Below, piece after piece: positions 54,812 through 64,000 of a stretch of DNA of 64,000 nt. A program made the position numbers and the translations under genes. The first letter of the stretch is position 1; every line of letters starts with the position of its first letter. Under the pieces are notes generated by a model. That model was given only the letters and a program-made list of their open reading frames with translations. It did not search any database and was not told where the DNA came from. Origin of the DNA: Salvator merianae (lineage: Eukaryota; Chordata; Lepidosauria; Squamata; Teiidae); contig QVOM02000042.1 in assembly GCA_003586115.2 (NCBI GenBank), positions 34,147,721 to 34,211,720 of the forward strand, given 5' to 3'.

Positions 54812-56509
54812 ATTATATCATATATGAATTATTGTCTCAGAATTCTTTTCCTGCAAAGGGGTGGTTTACACAGTGTTTTGTTTACAGTCAAATTAAAGAA
54901 AAATAATGCATAAGTTATGACTGGAGCACCAGAGAAGAGTTCTATTAGCACAGTAATCATTGTTCCACCCTTTTTTTCCCCCTTTTTCATTTCTGACAAT
55001 GCTTTGCTAGCGTTTTATATACATAAAGCTCTTGTAATCTGGCATTCAAAAGTGAAACAACCGCGGTACCCAAATAAGCGTACAGTTTTATCCTCTCTCT
55101 TCTTGTAGCCCTGTGCTGCTTTAAAGTTATTATGCTTAGGCATCCAGCGGGGAAGAGTACCTGAGTTAAATAAATTAGCTTATTCACTCTTGCTGATAGC
55201 TGCAGTCCACCCACAGAGCTCTTTCAAAACCTTTCCCGATGTTTTGGAAAGTGGAAAAGGGGCTCATTCAGTCACGACACGTACATTTTGATTGAGCCCG
55301 GAATGAAGCATGCATTTCATAAAATGGGGAAGTAACCTCAGACCACACACGCAGTGCCATTTCTGAACTCCATCTCACTCCCTTCTTCTTTTCCTCCACT
55401 CCCTTCCTTCTCTCCCCCGGCCGTCTCTCTCCCTTTCTTCCCCAGTCTCACTCACTCACTCACTCACTCACTCACATACCCTCCTACAAAACAAGATGAT
55501 GACTGACATTGTTAAATCCTTTAAGCATCTGTCTACAACTAACGGCAAAAGGAGGTTTTCGGAGCTTAGGTGGCTGATTGGTAGCAATGAGCTGATGAAA
55601 AAATGGATTACTACAGTATGTGCGTGCCGTGCTGGAGGGAAAATCACCAAAATCCTTTCCCCAACCCCTTTGCTTTTATAGGCAGGTTTTCAAAAGCGAA
55701 AGGCAGCTGATATGCTTGCTGTGTTTGCAGAGGGGCTTTCAGAGAGCCAGCAATGTGCATTGCAGCGAAGAGAAAAGCGGTCTGAAGAGAGCCTGGTGTT
55801 GTTTGTGCGAACACACACAAATGGTGAAGATTTGAACATAATTGCCTCCAGTAAACACCATTTTTGTGCATTAAGATGCGCTTTGCTTTGCTTTCCTCAT
55901 GCTGGTTAAGTCTACCGTGCAGGGAATTTCATGCTTTCTAGAGGGTGTGATGTTTTCTCGCAGAGAAAATGATTATGCTTGAAATTCACAAGATTTCAAT
56001 ATTTAACAAAATGAAACAAAGCTTTCGTTAATTTGAAAGAGCAGTCTATGAATTTTTAACTCTTGAATAGCTTCGCTATCGTTGGCAGCAAATCACTTTG
56101 CTGTATCTGACAACGGGGAAGAGGAAAGATAACTCTCAGATATCATGTAACTAGTTGATTGTTATCCCAGCAACCCCTGTATCATTGCAAAGGATCTTGG
56201 GAAACCTTTTGGGTCTTGGGAAAAGAGCAAAACGCATTAGCTAAGCCCATACTTGAATACTGAACATTCACAGCTTAACTTGGATTGGAAATAAATTTCT
56301 GTGGTGGAACACTCAGAAGTTCCAAATGTTCTGCTCACAAGGAACAATAAGAGGACATTTTAAGTCTGGAGTCCTATGGAGGTGATCCAAAGGCACCAAA
56401 AGAAACCCTTGTCACCTTTTTTTACTGTGAAGAAGATCACAACCAAAAAGAGTTCTCTTCTGTCAAGCATGGCTGGTAATTGTTTTTTGGGGAAAAAATT
56501 GTTTTTATT
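54812..56509. other. Low-repeat sequence, possible conserved non-coding DNA
   Basis: Apart from a CTCA microsatellite, no repeat or exon is recognised over 1.7 kb, the longest such run in the window. ORFs at 55496-55909 have no recognisable domain. The stretch 55490-56110 is a reasonable candidate for a conserved element, but this is inference. Confidence 0.3.
55447..55476. repeat. (CTCA)n microsatellite
   Basis: About seven CTCA tetramers in a pyrimidine-rich segment. Confidence 0.95.
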
Positions 56510-56588
56510 GTTGTAACCTGTCCTGACACCTCAGAATATAAACTGGGATAAATTTAATAAATACATAAATATATAAACAAATAAATAG
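56510..56588 (+). repeat. LINE/SINE-type 3' tail with (AAAT)n-like end
   Basis: GTAACCTGTCCTGACACCTC is followed by ATAAACTGGGATAAATTTAA and ATAAATA units. It resembles a diverged retroposon tail. Confidence 0.5.
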
Positions 56589-56894
56589 CCTCCCCCTGTC
56601 TTATTCTGGAAAGCAAGATTTATGGCATCATGAAAACTTCAAAAAGAAGACCATTTGCCAAATTGCAGGAACCTAAAATCAACCAATCAATCTTTTTAAA
56701 TTAATTAATTATACAAAATAAAAACAAATTAAAAAAATACATTGGAAATCCCCCAACTCCCTTGGTGAGCCCACTCCCCTGACCTAATCTATCACATATG
56801 GAAGGTTACTAATACTTGATTTCTGGTCAGTTCCCGCGTCCTTCACCAAATATTCCACTATCCCCTTCCAATCAATTAATCTGGCATCTAGTGT
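56589..56894. other. Unassigned AT-rich sequence
   Basis: No gene or repeat signature could be recognised. Confidence 0.3.
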
Positions 56895-57033
56895 GCTGCT
56901 GAGGGGGCTTTCTTCAGCAACTGCCCCTCACCAGCCGCTGTGATCTGGTGGGATGCCAGGCACTGAACCCAGGCCTAAACATGGGACTTTAGGCACACAA
57001 AAGAAATCTTTCGCCACTGAGCTATGGCTCCCT
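56895..57033 (-). mobile_element. tRNA-derived SINE head, minus orientation
   Basis: On the minus strand the head AGGGAGCCATAGCTCAGTGG contains a clear A box (57013-57025 on the plus strand). A B box GGGTTCAGTGCC lies near 56960-56970. It is a tRNA-like retroposed sequence; the anticodon region has expanded, so it is not a tRNA gene. Confidence 0.65.
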
Positions 57034-60000
57034 TGCACAACATTCATAGCAATTAATTTTTCATTAGTCTTGGCTGAAACCATGTCTGTCAGCTGATTTT
57101 AGATTAAATAAATATATGGAATTCCTGAATTCCTGAATATTGCAATCAGGCATAAAGGAAACAATTATATTTTAGGTTGGGAGGGTATGCTCACACTTCA
57201 TTTAGATGATCAAATTCAATATTCATTTGATATTTTTTTCCCAACATGGCTGGGTTTTGATTCTGATTTGGATGCCTGGATGGTGACAGAAAGCAAAGAA
57301 AAAGCTTCTAGTGCCTTATCAGTGGTTCTGATGGAACACTCGGAGCTTTTCACCAACACATGATAAACAGCACCTATCGTTCGTGTGAAGAGGGCAAAAG
57401 GGAACACTGCCCTAAAATAACTTGTATCATGTCTCAAAAGCATTTTTTTAAAAGGTAGGATATGTACCATATGCAGCATGTGCAGAACATATGTCCTTAT
57501 GGTTTAGGGTTTCATCCACGCTTATGTGGAAGAGATCATCATTACTTCCTTCTGGTTTCAACACTTGTAAATTTTGCGGCTATCTGAAAGTCATGCAAGA
57601 AAAAAATAGAGGGGAGAGGACCCTTTCTCATACAATAATCATTCCTTTTGTCTTTTTTAATATAAACTCTTTACTTGGAGGGCAAGATGCAATCTACATC
57701 TGTTGAGAAGAAAGCAGAAGCAGGTAACCTTCCCTGTGGGTGGTCACAGATATCAGATGTAAGGACATGAGTCTTCTCTATAAAAACATGTTATGTTAAA
57801 AAGCTGGATATCGCTGATAAAAACTTTTATTAATGCAGTCCAGCCTACTCAATGCAGTGGTCTTTTTAAAGACATTACACTCAGCAACCTTACCAATATC
57901 AATGGCAAAGCATATGCCATGGGCAATGGCAATAGGAAGAGGTCTTCCAAAACACAAGAAGTGGTAGGGAAGGTAACAGCACATAGTATGAGTGATTTAT
58001 ATTGTTCTGCTCCCATCTCAGGATGCAGGCAGTGAATTTATGCAGTAACTGCTGGGCTAGGGTCAGGAAGCAAGGGCTAAGGTAATTTTAAAAGAATGCT
58101 GGGAGCTGCCTTGCAGGTTTTGTGGTATTACAGGCCCCACTTCCTATGACATTACTGGCTCCATCTCCAGTGGGAGTTGCTTCACAGTCCGTCCCACATG
58201 GGGTGTTCATACATGTGTTTAGGGACGCCCTCAGGGTGAATTTGAGTTTCAAGGGACAGATAGAAAATATTAAAAAGAAAACACTTTATCTAGTCCCCAA
58301 GCCTCTGATTATCCACCTCTTCCAGAGACATGAAATAATCACTCTCACGGCAAGTTGCAGCAGTTTGGATCAGATGGGGTAGTAGGCTAAGGAGGCTCCT
58401 AGATGATCAAAACCTGGTACAATCAGTCATGTCCATGGAAACCCATGATGGTGGCAGCCAATAGGAGGCGAGCAAGGAAAGTAACAACAAGAAAGAGCTG
58501 TCAGATAGGAGGCTTTTAGCTGCTTATTTTTTAAACTGTCTCCTGTGAGAGGTTTCCTGCATCCACAGATGGGGTGAGCTTACAAAATGGATGCTCAAAA
58601 CAAACCTTGTGTGATCACACCCACAGTTTATGGAACCTGGTTTGAAGGGATGTCATACGTTTCTTAGGTGAAGGCACTTAGGATAGAGGCCTGTTCACAG
58701 ATCTTCCAAAAGATACTAGTTTGGTTCTTACTGCCAAGGGTTGTCAGGGAAGGGGAAAGAAGGGGGGAAACTAGCACTGTAGTCATTAAATCTTATGGGG
58801 CAGGAAAAGAGATTGTTTTAATCTGTTTTCCTGGTGGTGAAAGGAAAGAGACAGCAGAAGCTGGGCTCTCACGTTTGTATATCATAGTAGGTGATTCGGA
58901 AACATTGCACACTGCCTAGAATGAGCCAGGTTTATTATGCCAACACTGCACAATCTACAAGAAGCACTGGAAGAAGCACATGTAAACCATTTTAAAGAAA
59001 AACACAAGACAAAGAATCAATCAGAACTGAGACGACAGGGCATATGCTAACTTCTATACTTTCTAACTGTGAATAAGCCCAGCACCATCTGCTCATTACC
59101 TACATGGTTTGCAACAAGAGGGGCCCAGTCAGAAGACAGGAGGAAAGCTGCCCCCCTTTCCAATTGTTTCATGCACCTGCAGCCAATCATGGTTCAGTTT
59201 ATGGATTTAACTTTGAAGAAATGCATGCAGTAGCTAAACTGTGACTGGGGAGAGGGAGCTATAATACAGTACTCTAGACAGACTACAGTTTTCACTATAG
59301 GTGCGTCTCCCGTTTGCCAATGAGAGATGCTTTAGGGAATCACCTCCACCACAGCAGACCACCCTCAGGCACCTGAGTAAGGTGCATGATTGTTGAAGCT
59401 GTGTTGTTAAAGCCCCTGCACCTGCTCATGAAGGTCCTCCTCACTCTTCGTGCACAGGAGTGGCAGATCCTCCTGCAAATGCTGTTCGTTTCACCACAGC
59501 AAAGGCCTGCTTCAGTGTGCAAGGAGTGACCTCAGACCTTCTTGTACCTCGAAGGAGCATTTCTCTTTCCAAGTGTCCTCATTCCCCTTCAGCGGGGAGC
59601 ACAGTGGAGATGGGCTAACTTGGATGCCCCTCCAAGAAACCTTCCACACCCCCAGAGACATGGCCCCTATTCCAAGGTACAGTACAGTAATAAAGAAGGT
59701 CTGGATGTTAGGAAACAAGACAGAAGCGGAGGTAGGAAAAACAATGAAAGAGATGGAGTATGTATGTGTGAGGACAGGGGGGCTTGGAATAGGAGTAGAA
59801 CCCTCCTAGCAGCTATGAACCAGCCTTCCATGCCCATGAGGACAACCAGTTCAATTGCAGGGCTTTATTGTCTAGTCATGCTAGATGATCCTCCACTGAA
59901 CATCCAAGAAGCATTGTTTTATTCCATTTTTAACTATCTTTCAGAAGCCACTTTGCTTTTTGGTTTCTGTGCGATGCTATAGGTTTTGTGTTTGTCATAC

Positions 60001-60169
60001 ACCTTCTGCTCCCTCCACACTAAACATCTGTGCTTTTTTATTTGGAAGCTCTTTTGTATTTTTAGTGTAAGGCTTTTACAACTGTGTCTCTAATTTAATT
60101 ATTATTTACTTTCCAGGATGTAGCAAGCGTGAAGCAGTAGGAGATGGTAAACTTCTGAAGGCAGGCTGC
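57034..60169. other. Unassigned non-coding sequence
   Basis: No exon, RNA gene or defined repeat was recognised across 3.1 kb. Overlapping plus-strand frames at 59450-59982 lack domains. Confidence 0.35.
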
Positions 60170-60482
60170 TAGGTGACCACAAGCACAGTAAGCTAAGAGC
60201 CCGTGTCCTGCTGGTGGGCTTCCTTGTCCAACTGACAGTAAGGGCAATCAGTCAATGGAACAGGTTGCCACAGGAGGTGGTGAGCTCTCCTTCACTGGAG
60301 GTCTTCAAGGAGAGGCTGGACAGACATTTGTCTGGGATGGTTTAGCGAATCCTGCATTGAGCAGGATCTGATGAGCCTGGAGGTCCCTTCCAACTCTATA
60401 TTCTATGTTTAGTCACTGTGAGCAGATCCCTGGACTAGATGGACCATGGGTTTGACCCAGTGGGACACTTCTTACATTCTAG
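60170..60482 (+). mobile_element. CR1-like LINE 3' tip split by a CR1 3' end
   Basis: 60170-60251 (with AAGAGCCCGTGTCCTGCTGG and GTGGGCTTCC) and 60413-60482 (GGACTAGATGGACCATGGGT up to TTCTTACATTCT) are plus-strand parts of the CR1-like 3' tip seen in reverse at 5503, 12580 and 42205. Between them, 60252-60412 is a CR1 3' end (GGAACAGGTTGCCACAGGAG, CTGGACAGACATTTGTCTGG, CAACTCTATATTCTATG), related to 34880. AGTCA occurs at both junctions, a possible target duplication. Confidence 0.75.
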
Positions 60483-60849
60483 AATGGGCCAGCTCCAGGG
60501 CTTTCCTAGTCATACATTCATAAACATAGAAAGAATGAAGTCCAGGAGCAGTCCTCTGTGGACACTAAGCATCACTGTGGCAGGTGTCATGCATGGGAGC
60601 ACCCTGTTCATGTAGTAAGTGATTATTCTTTTTAGTAGGGGGGGTCGAGATCATTTGTGGATCTCAGTTCTATTATCCCTGTGCTCCTGCCTTCTGCTCT
60701 ACAAAAACAAAGTTACTGTATTATCTCCATGATTTGACTCTATTTAGTCACTCAGTGAATTAAATATTCTGATTTTTTTTCCAGCAATATGTTCATTATC
60801 TTCTTTCTGGATTAGCATTTCATTCCACATGCAAATTTAACCTTGATTA
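60483..60849. other. Unassigned non-coding sequence
   Basis: No gene or repeat signature could be recognised. Confidence 0.3.
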
Positions 60850-61620
60850 AAAGATCCCAGATGATGGCAGAAAGTGAGGAAGTATTAAGGATCCTCTTGG
60901 TGAGGGTGAAAGAAGTGAATGTAAAAGCTGTCTTGAAGCTCAACATTAACAAAATTAAAATCATGATATCAGATCCCACCGCTTCCTGGCAAATAAAAGG
61001 GGAAGAAACGGAATCAGTGTCAGATTTTATTTTCTTCGGCTCAGAAGATCACTACAGATGGTGATTGCAGCCATGACATTAAAAGACGCTTGCTTCTTGG
61101 GAGGAAAGCTATAGCAAACCTGGACCATATACTAAAAAGCAGGGATATCACTTTGCCTGTAAATGCCCATATAGTCAAAGCGATGGTTTTCCCAGTAGCA
61201 ATGTATGGCTGTGAGAGTTGGACAATAAGGAAAGCAGAGTGCCGAAGAAGCAATGCTTTCAAATTGTGGTGCTGGGGAAGACTTTTGGACTGCCAGAAGA
61301 TCAAATTAGTCAATAGTAAAGGAAATCAACCCTGACTGTTCATTGGAAGGACAAATACTGAAGCTGAAGCTCAAATGCTTTGGTCACATAATGAAAAGAC
61401 GGGACTCATTGTAAAAGACCCTGAGGCTGGAAAGATTGAAGGCAAAAGCAGAAGGGGATGGCAGAGGATGAGATGGTTAGTTAGTGTCATGGAAGCAATA
61501 AACATGAACTTGGGCAAACTCTGGGAAGCAGTAAAGAACAGAAGGGCCTGGCATGCTGTAGTCCATGGGGTCACGAAGGGTCGGATATGACTTAACGACT
61601 GAAGAACAACAGCAACAAAA
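60850..61620 (+). pseudogene. BovB (RTE clade) LINE 3' end, ORF2 C-terminus
   Basis: The plus-strand product matches the last part of BovB ORF2 in three frames. The first is 60862-61040 (MAESEEVLRILLVRVKE, KLNINKIKIMISD, ESVSDFIFFGS). The second is 61044-61335 (DGDCSHDIKRRLLLGRKA, HIVKAMVFPVAMYGCESWT, FKLWCWGRLL). The third is 61375-61590 (GKIEGKSRRGWQRMRWL, NRRAWHAVVHGVTKG). Frameshifts lie near 61042 and 61330-61370. The 3' end GGTCGGATATGACTTAACGA followed by CAACAGCAAC is the short BovB tail. The copy is 5'-truncated and dead. BovB machinery is the presumed driver of Sauria-type SINEs such as the one at 25801. Confidence 0.9.
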
Positions 61621-63393
61621 TATCCCAGAACAGAAACTCTACCTATTACACTGGATACAGTTTATTTATTGGACTCAACATAAATACACACTCAAAAAAT
61701 AGGCTGTTGCCAGACACATGAAAAACAAACACCAGCAGCCTTTCAAATTGTAGGCTTGGCACAAGGACAGGTTATGCGCCACTGTACTACTAGCCTATTT
61801 CTCAGTTGCACCAGATTAAGATTAATGTGAGATTTCCCACACATTCCAAGAAAAACCAGTTTCCTCTGTTTCCAGCCATGGTTTCAGAGGGCCATGCCGG
61901 CACAGTGCCAGCTTAGTTGGCCACATTTGCACCATAAAGGGCAACGTGCAGTTGCAAAATAGCATGACGTGCCACAGTGAGGTCAGGCCAATTTGACGTT
62001 CTCCTGCCCATGGCAGGGAAAACTCTGTATTCTTGAACATAATTGGCATTTCCCCTTGCTGTCTGGAGGGCCCCATTGTCATATATGAGAAGGGGGAAGC
62101 GTACTTCCAGCTGGCCATTTTAAACTGAAGGAAGAGGATGCACTTAGATTGAGTTTGGATCACAAAGAACACAGCTCTGGATAACATCATTTCCCACCTG
62201 ATTCCCACAGGGAGTTCCAGGTCCCATGACCTTGAGCCTCCACAATACTTCAGTAGTTCCCAGCACAATGATGGAAGCTGACAGGAAATTCAACCACATC
62301 ACAAGGGGAAAGCATCATTGGTAATATAGGCTAAAAGCGAGGGCTGCGTGTGAGGAAGTGGCCAAGATAGCAGCACAGTGGACAAGCTGACATTGTGTAA
62401 AAATTATTACTTCTACAGAAACTGCACATACAGTGCAAGCTTTGTGTTTTTTTTAAATGTCACTGTGCCTGCTAAGTAGTTAAACATTGATATTACTTCC
62501 TTGGAACTTCTTCTAGCTTAAATACAGTATGGCTAATAGAGGGACAAAGTAAAGCTTATAGCATCTTCCCATGACCTAAAGAAGAATCTGCTGCAGTTCA
62601 AATTAAAGCTTACTTTCAACTGGGCAGTCATCCAGACCACAAAAACCACCACAGTTCACAGATTGCTGTGTTCTGTTCCAGTGCCCAATATTCAGAACAA
62701 TTTTCTCTTGCAAAAATTGCTTATGTAGCAGATACTCAAAGGTGAGGACACACACAAATCCCTGTATTAAGGTAGTGTTAAATCCAACATTTCAAAACTT
62801 TCAGAAGTCACAGAAATCAAAATGTTTTTGTTCAAAACCTTGACAGAGCCCATGAAAACTTGTGTGCTGTATGACAGTACTTGATGGAAATAAAACATTT
62901 ATAGTGCTTCTAACATAAGTAATTTGGTACTCAGCAAAGGATTAATTTGTCACTGGATTATTGTATTACAAAGTATAATATCCTTGAGGTAGGAGAGAAT
63001 TTTTGGACACCTGTATATTGAACTGTACAATTGAAAAAAACTGAGGCATTATCCACCATTCTACAACACTGAAAATTACAAGTATCAGATCACAAGCTTT
63101 GCATCTTTGAAGCTTTGAATATTTTACAGAACAGAATCTACATATGTTACTGGTATCTGTCTCACTAATGGTAAAACTGGAAGTGAGCACAGTGTTGCTA
63201 ACACCAACAAAGACTGTATTCTTGCGTATTATTGGTGTTGGCATACCAGGCTATCATGCTATACTCAAATGGCCTGAATAACACGCTTGCTTAAAGCTTA
63301 TCTCTTCTATGTATACTGTATATTGTTACAGCTACAATAATTGGATATAGCTATAGCAATTTCTGTAATAACATTAAGAAAGCTAATTAAGGC
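61621..63393. other. Unassigned non-coding sequence
   Basis: No exon, RNA gene or defined repeat was recognised. The 148-codon minus-strand open frame at 61822-62268 shows no domain or splice context that I can support. Confidence 0.35.
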
Positions 63394-63700
63394 GATTTCC
63401 ACATTTCCCATTATACCAGTTCAGGAAGAGGTCCAGAGCCACTGGTGAGGTTTAAGGGAGCCTACTCCCCTTCCTAGTATACTCTGCCCACCACACAGGA
63501 TGGAGCATAGACCAGTCCAAACCAGACTAGGAGGCCCAAAATGGCTGTCTAGTCTCCTGGTACACCAGGATATCTCTTTAAAGAAGTCTAACGGCATACT
63601 AGGCAGTGGCAAACCAGACCATAAGAGTGCAGACATCTCCATTGTCCGGTATCCTGGGGGACCCATTTCAGCAGCACTGAAGTGTTCAAAACATCTAGGA
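63394..63700. mobile_element. MITE-like element (family 5 relative) with GGCGATTTCCACA left end
   Basis: The left end GGCGATTTCCACATTTCC is GGC-type. The block ACCAGACTAGGAGGCCCAAA followed by ATGGCTGTCTAG resembles 17380-17420 and 870-900. The right terminus was not found. Confidence 0.4.
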
Positions 63701-63859
63701 TTAGGATAGCATTATATGTTTTAATTCTACATCTACAAGCAAATTATATTTTGTTTATTTTACTGTTGGATTGTTTCCCTTTAAATCTTTATGTTAATCT
63801 CAGCTGATACTATTAAAATAAATTATAATAAATACTCTAATATTGGAGATTGAAATCTA

Positions 63860-64000
63860 ACATCCTAGATACAGGAAATAATTATACCTATTCATAAGAA
63901 AGGAGACCATCAAAATCCTGACAGTTATCACTCTATATGCTTACTTTCAGTAGTCAGCAAGCTTTATACCAGCTACTTGAATGAAAAATATACAGCATGA
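63860..64000 (+). pseudogene. LINE reverse transcriptase fragment cut by the window end
   Basis: In the frame starting at 63884 the plus strand reads HKKGDHQNPDSYHSICLLS followed by VVSKLYTSYLNEKYTA and a stop at 63998. This matches the usual KKGD..NP.NYRPISLLSVVSKLY entry into the LINE reverse transcriptase. The histidine where arginine-proline is expected, together with the stop, indicates decay. The clade (CR1, RTE, R4 or other) cannot be decided from this length; the element should continue beyond the window. Confidence 0.75.

Noticed and set aside
61822..62268. 148-codon minus-strand open frame
   Set aside because: No domain, no paired splice sites and no similarity that I can name; most likely chance.

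Overview
The window is non-coding vertebrate genomic DNA, most likely from a squamate reptile (lizard or snake). The evidence is a tRNA-derived SINE with the Sauria-type 3' tail and a long TTC tract (25801-26152), a decayed BovB/RTE 3' end (60850-61620), and many CR1-type LINE pieces. Intervening DNA is AT-rich and CpG-poor. I see no host protein-coding exon, no functional RNA gene, no CRISPR array and no operon-like organisation. Every long open reading frame I examined falls in repeat or low-complexity sequence, or has no recognisable protein feature. A run of 168 Ns (20619-20786) shows that this is a draft assembly.

Repeat layout. LINE pieces lie at 5118-5502 (reverse transcriptase (RT) of an L2/CR1-type element, +), 5503-5965 and 12580-13592 (CR1-like 3' ends, -), 15485-16365 (CR1-like ORF2, +, interrupted), 34880-35036 and 60170-60482 (CR1 3' ends, +), 42205-42412 (CR1-like 3' tip, -), 60850-61620 (BovB, +) and 63860-64000 (RT fragment cut by the window end). 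tRNA-headed SINEs lie near 1190, 25801, 27550, 33871, 49553 and 56895. Short LINE/SINE-type 3' tails and microsatellites are scattered through the rest.

The dominant structure is a large, diverse set of palindromic non-autonomous DNA elements (MITE-like, about 100-940 bp). Their inverted termini begin GGC or GGGC (examples GGGCCTTTTCGCACTT and GGCTGTGTTCAGAC), and they have conserved internal hairpins. Where both ends are clear they are flanked by 3-bp direct repeats. I read identical 3-bp flanks at nine copies (AAA three times, TTT twice, ATA, TCA, TGA, TGG) and one-mismatch flanks at four more. Three copies are nested so cleanly that removing the element plus one 3-bp repeat restores the host repeat: in a CR1 reading frame (16137-16316), in a hairpin of another MITE (20467-21404) and in a SINE (27649-27864). 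The 3-bp duplication and GG termini suggest a PIF/Harbinger-like source, but the targets are not limited to TWA. No transposase gene is present in the window, so that assignment is inference.

One member (31303-31910) is exceptionally CpG-rich, about 59 CpG in 608 bp by hand count. It is either a very young insertion or a CpG island carried on a transposon. Low-repeat stretches around 26900-28560, 41100-42050 and 53830-56110 are the best places to look for conserved regulatory DNA, but nothing in the sequence alone proves that.
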